From Acorus gramineus (lineage: Eukaryota; Streptophyta; Magnoliopsida; Acorales; Acoraceae), in the NCBI GenBank assembly GCA_030737835.1, contig CM060847.1:10678704-10742703 (forward strand): a stretch of DNA of 64,000 nt, written 5' to 3'. The notes beneath the pieces are model-generated. The model made no database searches and had not been told where the DNA came from. It was given only the letters and a program-made list of their open reading frames with translations. Below, piece by piece: positions 35,777 to 47,666 of this stretch. The translations under genes were made by a program, and so were the position numbers. Each line of letters starts with the position of its first letter. Within the stretch, counting starts at the first letter, position 1.

Positions 35777-38700
35777 TCATACTGGGGCAGCAGGCTGTTC
35801 CTCCTGCTCCGTACCCTTTCCCTCGTCACCTTTAGATTCAGTCTCCAAAAGCTTCTGCTCAGAGGGCAAGTTCTCCCTGGCTTTTCTGCTCCCTTCGATT
35901 TTCCACTGTTCCCACACGCGGGTTTTCGGTGGAGGTGTTGCGTCAGCAGTCGGTGCAACTAAACCTGGCTTCCCATCATCGATCACTGCATCCACCAACC
36001 CATATTCCATTGCCTCCCAAGGGTTCATAAAATTATCACGATCCGTGTCCATTTCAATCTATAAAAAAAATTTGGAATGGATTTTAAGATGAAATAATAA
36101 AAATAAACAGCTCAAGTTGTAAAATTAATAATTATTGCTAGTTCACCTGCTTCTCAGGCTTTCCTGTGATCCTTGAGAATATCTTGTTCATTTTCACTTT
36201 ATGATACATCATCTCTCTTATCCGCAATTGCATATCTGTCGTCTAAAATCATAAAAGATTTGAGCTTAAGTTAATTTCCATGCAACGTGGATATGCAATA
36301 TGATCAAACTAATCATGCAGGTCAGATTATATGTCTCTCTCTGATTGTAACAGTGCATTTCACAATGACAGAGTCAGAAAATTAGAATCACTGAAAAAGG
36401 TTAATATAAAAAATTAATCATGCATTTTACAATCCATTTTCCAACTTATGTTACCAGCATCAGGAAAGTTCAGTATGAAATTTGGTCTTTGTACGGTGAG
36501 TAAATTTTGCAAGAGAATCTCTTGGACCGAATAGTCTGATATGCCTCTTATAATAATTTGGCGAATCAAGAATTCCGCATATTGGGAAGAGAAGAGGCAC
36601 CATGCGAATATGATAGTGATGATATGTACGTGTATCATCTGCTTGTCTCACGAAAGAGCAGTGCAACAAGTTAAAACTTTGAACAAGATGACAGTAGAAA
36701 TGCTCACTTTCCCTCCAGCAGTTCCCAGAGGTTGATGGATCATCACCCTTGCATTTGGCATGCAATACCTCTTTCCTTTGGTTCCCGCAGCAAGCAAGAA
36801 TGCACCCATTGATGCTGCAAGACCCAAGCAAACAGTAGATACGTCCGCTTTGCACAACTTCATAGCATCATAAATCCCCATTCCTGCATGGATTATACAA
36901 AAAAACAATAAATCATCTGAAAGACAGCCAAAAAAAAAACTTTATAAGGGCAAAAAATGATAACACATATACAGGAAAGCAATAAAAAAATCAAAATGAC
37001 CATATGAATTGATCCTAAATGGATTGAGCGGGGAAAGATGACATTAGTGTTCTCTATTCCATAAAGGTTTGTGTCAGTCATATGACTCATTGTGCGATAT
37101 AATTTCATATCTGAGCTCCACATTCCCCAAGAAGATCCTTCTTAAGTACTTCCGTCCGATTTTTTACGTCTTCCTCTCCCTCTTTTTTTTCTTCTAAATT
37201 ATTACACATTCTGACAAAGACCAGCCTGACAAAGGGCCGGACTTGGGCTAGATCTGATTACAATTGAAGACCTACTATCCTAGATTGATAAAATCTAGAT
37301 ACAAACAAAACATGACCTAATACTTCCCCTTTTTTATCGGTCTTTGTTCATGTCACTTAGAGATGAAATCACAAAACATAGCATCATTTGTATGCACCAA
37401 TGAGAATATGGGTGATAGTACTAGCTTCATTCATTTGTTCAAGGATTGTTCAACTTTTTTAACGTGGTCTGGAACATTGCAAAAAGAATTGATATGGCAG
37501 GCTGGGTGAGTTTCTTCTTCAGAACCACCTAGATCTGGACTACTTAAGTTGGTTAGACAGTGTTAATCCAGGTGTCTAAATCATACCTTACCAAGAATTG
37601 TCTCAATTCATTTCAATTATATCCTAGCAGAAGAATTCATTTAAATCCAAACTCCAATACAATCCATGAGGCGTTAAAACATCCATCAAATAGGAACTAC
37701 TCACCTCAGATGTGCTATAAAAATTCGCACTGGGAAATAGTTTGAAAGCAGATTTTTTAAACTTTGATAAGGAAACAAGCAGCAAAACACCCATGCCAGA
37801 AGAGGGAGGTTTACAGACAAGTAAAGATCAATATACATTGTAGTCATATTAATCAGATACATTACCAGAAGACAACTTGAACTTGGATTTTAAAGTTCAC
37901 AAAGTTGCGAGTCAATGATTGTATAATAAATTAACTCCCAAAAAAATGCACATGCTCTGGTTACAGTCAAGAAATTAGTGGAGATATCTTTAGAAAATAT
38001 ATAAAAAAATTGAATAAAAGATGATAAATAACGCAAGAGACCTAAAGGTTGACTAATATATGTCTATAAAACAAGTATTTCCATCATTTTCCATATAGCA
38101 GACTGGTGAAATTTTGGTTTCTAGGTGACCTCAAATAAGAAGTTAAAATGTACTTGGATTCATAAAGCTGAACCTAAGGCTTAGAGAAATAGGCTATGTT
38201 GGTGTTGATTTTGAGGTGAAATCCTTATCATATGCTAATTTTCATGGTCAGGTTCATAGTATGAGTAGCAATTCTCCAACCATTTGTACTTCATTCATAT
38301 AACATAAAAGTTGCAACTTTGTGAGTTGTATCAGTTACATGCAGTCAAACCCCGAACCACTTGATACATGAAAATGATCAACAGTATCGCCGCACTGTAC
38401 TCAACTTTATAGAATGTAGCAGTATGATATTGGTATCCCAGACATAGGTACAACAATTTATCATCACTAAAGTCCTTCTCAGATGTACAAGTAATTTTCC
38501 CCATTGAATATCTAATGAGTAAAAACCAAAACTCTTCCAAAGCCTCCAAGGTTTTAGAAGAGCTGTTACACGAATTCACATATCAATGCTTACATCATGT
38601 TAATCCAACAATAGATAAAAGAGGCAAACTAAATCAATACAACATAAATTGGTCTAAAAATAAACCAATCTTGGACTCCTCTTTCAACTGATCAAACAAA

Positions 38701-39522
38701 TGCAGACTGTAATAGAAAACTTTCCCAAGAAACCATCATATTCATTGAATAATCAATACACACTACTTCATCAAAAAAAATTCCAATACACACTATAATC
38801 TGAACCTTTAAATTGAGGTAAAAACAAATAACCTGGCAAAAACCTAGTTCATAAAGGTGAGTTCAACAAATTTACCATCAGTTACAGAGCCCCCAGGAGA
38901 ATTTATAAACAACTTGATGTCCTTCTTCTGGTCCTCGGCATCAAGAAACAAGAGCTGGTTTATGATGAAATCTGCGGTCATCGTATCCACCTAACCACAC
39001 AAATCGAAATCGCCAATACCACCTTCAACATCATGTAATACATGAAAAATTGAAACTCGCCCAACATTTCAATTCACACCACCAATATCAAAATACAAGA
39101 CCCAACTAAAAAAAACAACTGAAACCCACTTAAATTCATGCAACAATATGTCGATATATACATCAAAGACTAAATTTTGAATCACATGTAGCGAGAGAGA
39201 GAGAGAGAGAGAGAGAGGAGACCTGAGAGCCCAGGAAGACGATTCTCTGCCTGAGGAGCATGTTAGTGGTATCCAGCTCGTCAATCCTCGGCATCCATGG
39301 CCCCACCGAAGCCTCCGATAAACCCCAACCCTCCGAGAGGGTCTTCCCCGAGAAGCTCTTCGAAGCTGCTCTGACAGCGACCGTTGGTCTCCTCTTCAAC
39401 TGCTTCAACTGTGGTTGGCGAGTCCACGACGGGGAGGAGGAGAGGTCGCGATGAGGCGAAGACGGGAAGGAGGACGACGAGGCCGCGACGCACGTTAACG
39501 ATTCCATGCTTCGCGTGTGCAC
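35777..39522 (-). CDS. CLPP3: Plastid ClpP3, catalytic subunit of the Clp protease
   Basis: Five exons (39522-39223, 38990-38876, 36883-36708, 36242-36147, 36058-35777) give 322 aa, or 317 from the second Met at 39507. ClpP subunits form the chambered stromal serine protease that degrades proteins fed by Clp ATPases. The Ser-rich N-terminus ([14 protein letters not shown]) looks like a chloroplast transit peptide. The core has [18 protein letters not shown], catalytic Ser163 in GLAASMGAF, His188 in VMIHQPLG and Asp233 in EMDTDRDNF. The C-terminal extension ([22 protein letters not shown], then a charged tail) separates the ClpP3 type from ClpP4-6. All introns are ordinary GT-AG. Its 5' end faces PQBP1. 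Confidence 0.93.
39192..39217. repeat. (GA)n tract at the start of CLPP3 intron 1
   Basis: A pure GA run directly beside the exon 1 donor (CAG|GTCTCCTCTCTC on the coding strand). Confidence 0.85.
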
Positions 39523-40695
39523 GGAGACGGAGCTGCAGAGACCGACGGAGGTGTTGCTTTTTTATGAACCGGGTGAGGGTTTGCGGTGTCGATAACTCGC
39601 GAGTCACGCGATCGTAGAGGATAAGCCGATCTGGTCCATCCGATCGGTGAAGATTTTTTATGGGATCCAAGTAATCAACGGTCACGATGGATGGTTTCAT
39701 TTTTAGAACGAGAGATCTGTTTGGCTGTTGGAATAACGCTAGCCAGAAAGGATAATGCTGTTCGAGCACCCAAACAGCACTTGTTTTGAGAATTTAAAGG
39801 CGGTTCTGCTATTCGCGTCGTCTCCTCAGTTGATTGGAATTTCGGCATTATTATTGCAGGTTTGAAACCCTAAAAAGCTCTTCTTTTTGGTGTTTGGGGA
39901 AATGTAGGAACACTGAATTTTCGATTTTAGACCTAATTTGGGTTTTCTGTGATGTGAATTTCTTTGTGCTTTGGATTGTTAGGGTTTCGTTTACATAATC
40001 GCGTGAGATTCTTTGAAACCTTGCATGTTCAATGGGGACTTAATATGTGCTTATACTGATTATTGAAAATTATAGAAGAAACAATGATTGTGTTTGTAAG
40101 TTGTAACTCTGTCCCTGAATCCTTTTCGTTCAAGCTTTCGTTCATTCTCTGATTAGTACTTTGGATGTAATAATCGATGGAGAAGGTGAGGCTGCAGTCT
40201 GAACTATCCGTCGCTTAACTTCATCTGGAACGACTATATCATTTATTCTATTGAAGATTCTAGAATAACTGGTGAACCATAAAGTTTGATAGTTGCAGCA
40301 TCACCTGCTTCTTATAATTCTACTGAATTTTACGAATATGGTTACCGCTTGTTTTGAAATCTTCAATGGAATCATAATTGTTGTTGGTGTTCATTGGCAT
40401 TTTTATTTTATTTTTTTTAAAATTTGCGAGCCACTGGAATTAGATTCATCCTCTGTGTAATTGAATTTCCAAAATGAGTTCTGAAATAGGCATCTGTAAA
40501 AATTTACTTTTGGGCTTGAATCATTACTGTTGTGAGAGCCATCTTTCATGTGGTTCATTGCGTTGCAGGTTTGACATTTTCTGCGCTTTATCTCAAGGAG
40601 TACGGTTTATTTGGTCTCTTAAGATTGACACATTAGGTTATACGTCTTGACAAAGACTGAATTTTGTCTGGTAGATTGGGAAGGATTGATGGGTG
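39523..40695. promoter_or_regulatory. Bidirectional promoter region of CLPP3 and PQBP1, with a likely leader intron
   Basis: The two start codons are 1.17 kb apart on opposite strands. TTATTGCAG|GTTTGAAAC at 39858 could be a leader-exon donor and TGCGTTGCAG at 40569 a leader acceptor, making a 5' UTR intron of about 0.7 kb for PQBP1. A short upstream frame (40689-40709) overlaps the PQBP1 ATG out of frame. Confidence 0.45.
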
Positions 40696-43600
40696 ATGGA
40701 TCATTTTAATGGGCAGCCCCTTCCACCCGGCAGTGAGCTGTTTCAAAATGGGTCCTCAAATGCTTCTACGCTGATGCCACCTCGCCCTGAAAATAGCATG
40801 TTTCCTGTCTACCCAACTAATTCAAATTTCCCTTCCAGAAACCAGAATTTGTATTCCCAATATCATCCATCGACTATGTTTCAGTATCCCCCCGGGCAGT
40901 TACCTATACCATGTGCTTGGGATGTGCCTGGACAAAGACCCAATAGCTCCTTTGCCAACACCTTTCCACAGCCTGACATGCCAAGCCATTCATATGCTCC
41001 TCAGAGTGTCCCCCAGCCAGTTACATTCAATCAGCAAGAAATTCAGTATCATGAGGCGGGTGCAAATGCGATGAATGAACATTCAAAATCATCCCAAGAT
41101 GAGTCATCGGGACCACTCAGATATGTAGGTTTCACGAGTCAGCACACAGTGGAACAAACTGAGTTCACTAGGGAACAAGTCAAACAGACCAAGAAACAGG
41201 AAGCAGAAGAAAGAACTTCAGAGCAGACAGTGAATTTGGAGCACAATGTGAGAGGAGAGGGTAAGAGAGAAAATTGTGTCAACTGTGTCATTAGTTTGTC
41301 AATATTTAAAGCATGGTTGTTTGATTTAAAGATGTTCTAGTTGCAGGCATGGCTGATGCATCTAACAATCACTTGAAGTCATTTGGCAAAGTTGCTGAGG
41401 AAATCGAGACTGCGGCTCAAGATGCCGTGTTACATGAGCAGGTAAAATTGTTCAATTATATGGTCTTTCTCTGAAGATTTAATTAATTATCTATTAAATT
41501 GGGTGGTATTTGATATGCAGGAACTTGTCATGCAACAAGTTATACATGATCAGAGGTTGTTCTCATACTATGCAGATTTGTGTTTGTTTTAGTGCCCATA
41601 TACTCTAGCTGATATTGACTAACTAATATAATTGTAGACAAGCAAGAGGGACAAGTGGACTAGTGGACGATGATAAAGATGTACTTTCGGGTCGCCATGA
41701 TCCTAATGCACTAAAGGTGGGATGCTTGAAAATATCTTTCAGTTCTTTCTTTTTAAAGCATCCCCTACCTTATACCTCTTCAGTATATTTTAGTTCATCC
41801 AGTTTTATAAGTTTCTTCTCTGTAACTTGCTACCTTCCTTTAGGAGAAATTGCTTAAGATGGCTACCAACCATCGTGCAGAATTGGCCTCCAAACGTGCA
41901 AAGTCTATCCATCCGGATACTGGTTAGTCCTTAAGTTCCTTCAAGTGAAACTTCATTTTGTCATGAATGATGGCGATTCCATGCTGTTGTGTAGACTATC
42001 TGTCTTCTGTTAGACATTTTTTTCTTGAAAATTCCCATAAAATGTTTCTCATTTGCTGTTTATTGGACTATAGCAACAAGAAAGATAATGCTTAGAATGC
42101 TTTTTTTAAAGGCATATTATTTGATTTGATTTAAATTTTTGGGAGCAGTGAGACTGTGTGATCTTTTTTAGGAGAATATTATGCCATACACGTTCATCAT
42201 TTTCCCATCACTTCTAACCTTCAGCATCTCAGGTAATGTCGAAATTGGTAATGGCTATGGTGTACCGGGTGGAGGTGCTTACTATGGTGCAACAAAGCCT
42301 TCTTTAATCACATCCAGTACGATGTTTCCTATCAAAGTGCTTCCTTTGTCTTTTGTGATCCGCCATATCTAATTTATGATTTGTTTTTTCTCTTGGAAAT
42401 TTGAAAGATGAAATTCATGATGGTGTCGCCGTAAACATTAACATGAACAAGGAACCAGAACCCAGAGCTGCTCAAAAGGAATTGCCTGAGTACCTGAGGA
42501 AGAGATTAAAAGCAAGGGGGATTCTTAAAGACGACAAGCCAAATGGTGATCAAATAGTATCCAAAAATGCAAGTGTCACTCAGGTATATATTTTTATGAT
42601 TCTTTCAACTCTCATTTGCTCTTGTTTATATCCTCAAGTTATCTTTGTTGTGAAACTTGTTCTTCTTTAGATTTTTGTGTTTGTATGTGGTTTAGTTTAT
42701 TTTCTTATGCCATCCTGTTATTAGTTTACTAATAGTTCAGTGGTGATGGTTGGTTTCAGAAGATGGAGACTGAATCTGCTTGCAGTCCCAATGTTGCAAA
42801 GTTGCTTCCTGGTTGGGTGAGTATAGATCCATGATAATTTTTGATATTGTGAGTTTCAAATTTCTTATTAATTCCTGGAACAATTTTTAAAATAAGTTGG
42901 TATTGTGAGTTTCAAATTCCTTATTAAATCCTGAAACGTTTTTTTTTTTTGGGAGAAAGTGTTGGAGCATTCATATTATAAAGAATTCCTGGAACATATT
43001 TAAAAAACTGTTTGTTTCTCATTTGATGTTTTGTTATATCATTTCAAGATATTTAACAAGAGTATGGTTGTGATGGTAGTATAGAATTTATTGTTCTAGA
43101 TAATAGATTCTTGGTTACTTTGAAAGTCTAAATGTATTTATGCACAACAATGGCAACTGGAGGAAGATTGCATCAGTGCTTCAAGATATACCTCAAATAG
43201 AGAAAAGTAACATGTAACACTGGAACTGATTTCACAAAGCTGACCGTGATTAGTAGGAATATAAATATTCAGTGCTGGTTATGGTTGTGATAGTGATGAG
43301 GAGGACCAGTGTTTGCAAATGTATATGTCTATAGTTTATTTCTAGTTTACTCTGCATTGGTTCGATTGTGTAATGATTGCTTAATAATTTTGTGATACTT
43401 TTTGTTTGTTACATTTGTTTACTTGTTTTTCTGTTCACATCTGAAGTTTCATCTATTTTTGCATTAAGTGAATTGGTCTGATGGGCATTGTTGACCCTTC
43501 TAAAAACACGGCAAAATAGACAGCCATGTGAACTGATGTTTTCTATCCATTCTCTTTAGGTTGAGGCAAAAGACCCAACAAGTGGTTCAGTATACTTCTA

Positions 43601-46600
43601 TAATGAGAATACTGGGGAAAGCCAGTGGGAGCAACCACTGGAAAGTGCCAACAGCCAGCAGTCTCCATGCCAACAGCCAACAGCCAGCAATCTTCCACAA
43701 GATTGGATAGAGGCCTCAGATGCTTCTACAGGTATTCACGAGATCTATTTATCTCCATTGGCAAACAGTTGATTGATGTAATTTTGTGACAAATTTTTAT
43801 ACTTATATATTTTTTTTTAGGAAAGGTGGGAACTCACTATATGAAGTTTATTAAAATCGTAACCACCTTTAACACTAATATGCATCACTGACCCGTCTAT
43901 GTGCCTGCACATATGCACCTGCAAGTGCACTGAAACACAAACATGCATGCACAATGTTCCAAATATGGGTAGTGGTCATCCTTTAGATCTGCGTCATGGT
44001 CTGACTTATTAATTCACTTTCTTGCTGATGAAAGAAACCAGGATGATGATCAACAATTTTATCTCCTTTTGACAGGTCAAAAATATTACTACAATGTAAA
44101 GACCCTAACATCACAATGGGAGCATCCAAGTTCATCACAGCAGGTTGCCTCACAACTTGCTGGTGGGATGGTTACTGGTAACAAGTTTGATGGAAATGAT
44201 AATCACCACCCATCCTTTATGAAGAAATGCATGGGATGTGGGGGATGGGGCCAGGCCCTTGTCCAGGCATGGGGTTTGTGCAATCATTGTACACGGTATG
44301 TTTTGGAATCCTGCATGCATGCCATAGACATTCTCAGTTCTTTTCCTCTTATGATGGCCCCATTGAGTAGTGAAAATTCAATAGACAATTGCGGAGTCTA
44401 TTCTACTGGTTTTTGTTTTATTCAGCTACTTTCGATCATCGATATCATATAGTGGGAAGTTTATCTTGTGACTGTTTAAAAAGAAACCCTTTTATGTGAA
44501 TTTTCTGTATTTCTGCCATTTATTGCTTTGTACAACGATTCATAACCGAAACACTGATGCCAGTAGGGGTGTCAATATATGCCCTGACGCATGAACTGAT
44601 GTGTACAAAGTACATGGTTATATGAATGGAAAGGTTTCTACAGCCTTCATGTGAATTATATATGAAGAAATCATTTTGATTTATTATTTTGTTATACACT
44701 TTCAACATGAGTGAATGATTTTTTTTCTATATGAGTTCCATGCATATGATTGACAATGGTGATTTTTTTTCTCTAATTTAAGTGTTGATTTAAGTTTCAG
44801 CCAGTTAGCTTCTTATGCAGGATTCATAACCTTCATTTTCAACAACATAATTCAGCCTCCAATACATTAGGGCTCCAAGAAAAAAGCAACACATCAACAT
44901 CGAAGGACCACTCAGGCAAAGTTGTACCCAAACAGAAGTATGTTCCTTTACTTTAAATTGTGTATACTTGCATGTCAATGAAACAGTCTACAATAACGCT
45001 ATTGCTGATCATATGCCAAAATTGTACTTAGTTTTTCTTAAGATGAGAAATAAAGATGGGAGTCACTTTCTTATCGTAATTTTGAATTCTAAATTGATGA
45101 TTGACTTCAATCATGTACTCTCTAGGTCTAATATGAAACCCCCACTTGGAAAAGGCAATAGAAAGGATAACCGGAAACGTACTCATGATGAAGATGATGA
45201 GTTAGATCCTATGGATCCAAGCTCTTATTCAGATGCTCCTCGTGGTGGATGGTATGATAAGCATATTCTACACAATTGTTCATTTATCTTTTCATAGTTC
45301 ATTTCCAATTTTTTACGTGTTGTCAAGGCTTCAAGTACTCATGCTTCCCATTTATGATATACCCACATGACACACTGTTTAATTGTATATCCGTCGCATT
45401 CTCCTGATTCTTTCCTCCTCGCAACTGTGCGAGATGTGGCTGCATGGTTAAATCTTCATGTGCACACTTCATATCTAAATTCTCTCTTTTGTTGAAGTTG
45501 ATTAAAACTAATAAGAAACACATTTGTGGTGGGTAACAAAACTAATTGGAAATGTGATACATCATTTACTTGTTTGCTGGTAGTTGTTAGGCATATTAAA
45601 CAAACAAAGCATACACATATACTGACCTCTAGTTTCTCAAATAGCCAATCAGCATTCTATTCTGTCGCTACCATGCTAGCATGCTCTAAAATTAGTTAGT
45701 TTTTTACATGATTTTTGTCCAAAACTTGAAATTGGAATGGTCAGTGGTAATCTACACTTCCCTTCTTGTTCTATTTGGTACTGTCCATGAGGTTTTGGGA
45801 TGGGTCGTATCTCATAATAGTTGATAATATTGTTGTTTTTGCAGGGTTGTTGGTTTGAAAGGAGTACAACCACGAGCTGCAGATACCACTGCCACTGTAT
45901 GTATTTTTAGAAACTACAGGATATTTTATGTGTTCTAATTAGCTATAAGTTAGTAATTGTGTCCCTTATTGATGAAAATCTCTCTTTTTTTTAATTGTTT
46001 CAACATCTAAAACTACTACTCTGTTGCCATTTATGTTATGGAAGTACACAGAGCAATTACACAGAAGAGAAAAGAAAACAAGAATCACTTCCCAGAACTT
46101 TGCAAAAATATGGCTGCATTGAAATCTGCAACACACAAAATGACAAGTGAACTGATAATGGGATAAATTTCCAGTGACTACACTGAAAACATTAGTAAAG
46201 GATTGATAAGGATTGTTATTAAAGAATACAAATAGCATATCAAGTGACTATGCTTCATATTAAATATGCTTGATCAGTTCTATTTTCCTAATAGTTTTGA
46301 CTCCTTGGTAGCCGAGCAGCTAATGAAAACAAATTGAACAGCCTTTATCCGCGACAACAAAAATATCCCCTCATTTTTCCGTTGTATTGAATATGCTTGA
46401 TTATTTATATGTTCCATGTCTGGGGTTTATAATATTTAATGATCCTGTTTGACTCTCCCTTCTTTGTGGATTTCAGGGACCTCTTTTTCAACAACGGCCT
46501 TACCCCTCGCCTGGTGCTGTTCTGCGAAAGAATGCCGAAATTGCTGCCCAAACAAAGAAGTCTGGCCCTTATATGGCACCCATATCTAAGAGGGGAGATG

Positions 46601-46629
46601 GTAGTGATGGTTTGGGTGATGCAGATTGA
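40696..46629 (+). CDS. PQBP1: PQBP1-like WW-domain splicing factor
   Basis: Fourteen exons (40696-41260, 41347-41441, 41521-41555, 41638-41716, 41844-41922, 42233-42316, 42408-42583, 42760-42816, 43560-43731, 44076-44295, 44821-44937, 45126-45251, 45845-45896, 46477-46629) give 669 aa. PQBP1 is a nuclear protein of the spliceosome whose C-terminus binds the U5 15K (Dim1) protein. Residues 1-130 are Pro/Gln/Ser-rich. Two WW domains follow: W390...W413, P416 and W439...W462, P465. A CxxC-x13-CxxC motif (C499, C502, C516, C519) comes next. The end carries the family signature: [36 protein letters not shown] and [18 protein letters not shown]. The long N-terminus and second WW domain distinguish it from animal PQBP1. 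All introns are GT-AG. Confidence 0.92.
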
Positions 46630-47666
46630 GCTTTTGTCGGCACAACCAAACTTGTGGATCTGGATTAGTTTCCAGTTTCTGCACAAGTGATTCATTTTTT
46701 GAGGAACCATCAGGATTCGGGAGCAATAAGTTCCATAACTGGAAGCTGGCCACAAAGCTGAAATTCGATCACAACATTGAAGACTGAAGAGGATTTCTCT
46801 GTAAAAGATTTTGCTGAGTGGATCACCCATACATATTTTCAACTATGGAACTTTATATATTGATTGACCTTACTGTTGTATAGATTTTTTTGGGGGTGCT
46901 GTTATGCTCAAGCCTTATTTTAGCGTATCCATTTGCATTTAATGTAATATGATATATATATCGATAGAAATTTTTTATATTTTCTATAAATGAAATCATA
47001 TAATTTATTATAATATTTATTTCATTTTTTTTTATAAAAACGCATGCCTCAATAGAGAAATATACTATTTAAAAATAAATAAAAAAAAGATATATTTGAG
47101 GTGGGGGTGTTTATTTTTTTTTTCCAGAGCATCTTTTAATTCCATTGCTATTTGTGGCATCCAATAAGTTCCACCAATTGCACTCATGATTTTGAGAATT
47201 GGATTACCTGATATTTAAATTGTTTGGCTTCAAATAAAGAAAGCTATCTGATAAGCCAACTAAATGCTACCTAAGACATTTCTTGATGTCAAAATAGAAA
47301 TTTCCTTGACACGATATGGGATATGCACATTACAACCAAAATTGAATTGGTTGTCCACCAAAAAAAAAAAAAGTATGGCCCCTGAAACAAAAACCAATGT
47401 CATGTTGCTCCACCAACAGCTACTTTAAACATTCCTGTGCCCATCATCATTATTAAAAGAATAATGTATCTACAATTATACATAAAACAAGGTCAAGCAA
47501 TCCCACCAGTAACAAACATGCGCCCCCAAAAGACCTGAATATGTAGGCTGCAGCTGAACCAGCATTTCCTACAAAAGCAGATTTGCCTAATCTCACAATC
47601 AATCACCGAGCAATGGTGACTCGTTCTTTGTGTTCTTCACTAAAAAAAAATCATTCAAGAGTCTGG
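46630..47666. other. Convergent 3' region of PQBP1 and MYB4R1
   Basis: Holds the two 3' UTRs. AT-rich sequence near 46950-47100 probably includes polyadenylation signals of PQBP1. No other gene is supported. Confidence 0.55.

Noticed and set aside
39260-39617. Plus-strand frames over CLPP3 exon 1
   Set aside because: Antisense shadows of the GC-rich transit-peptide exon.
46405-46842. Minus-strand frame of 145 codons over the last PQBP1 exon
   Set aside because: The plus-strand exon carries the conserved PQBP1 end; the minus frame shows no known feature.
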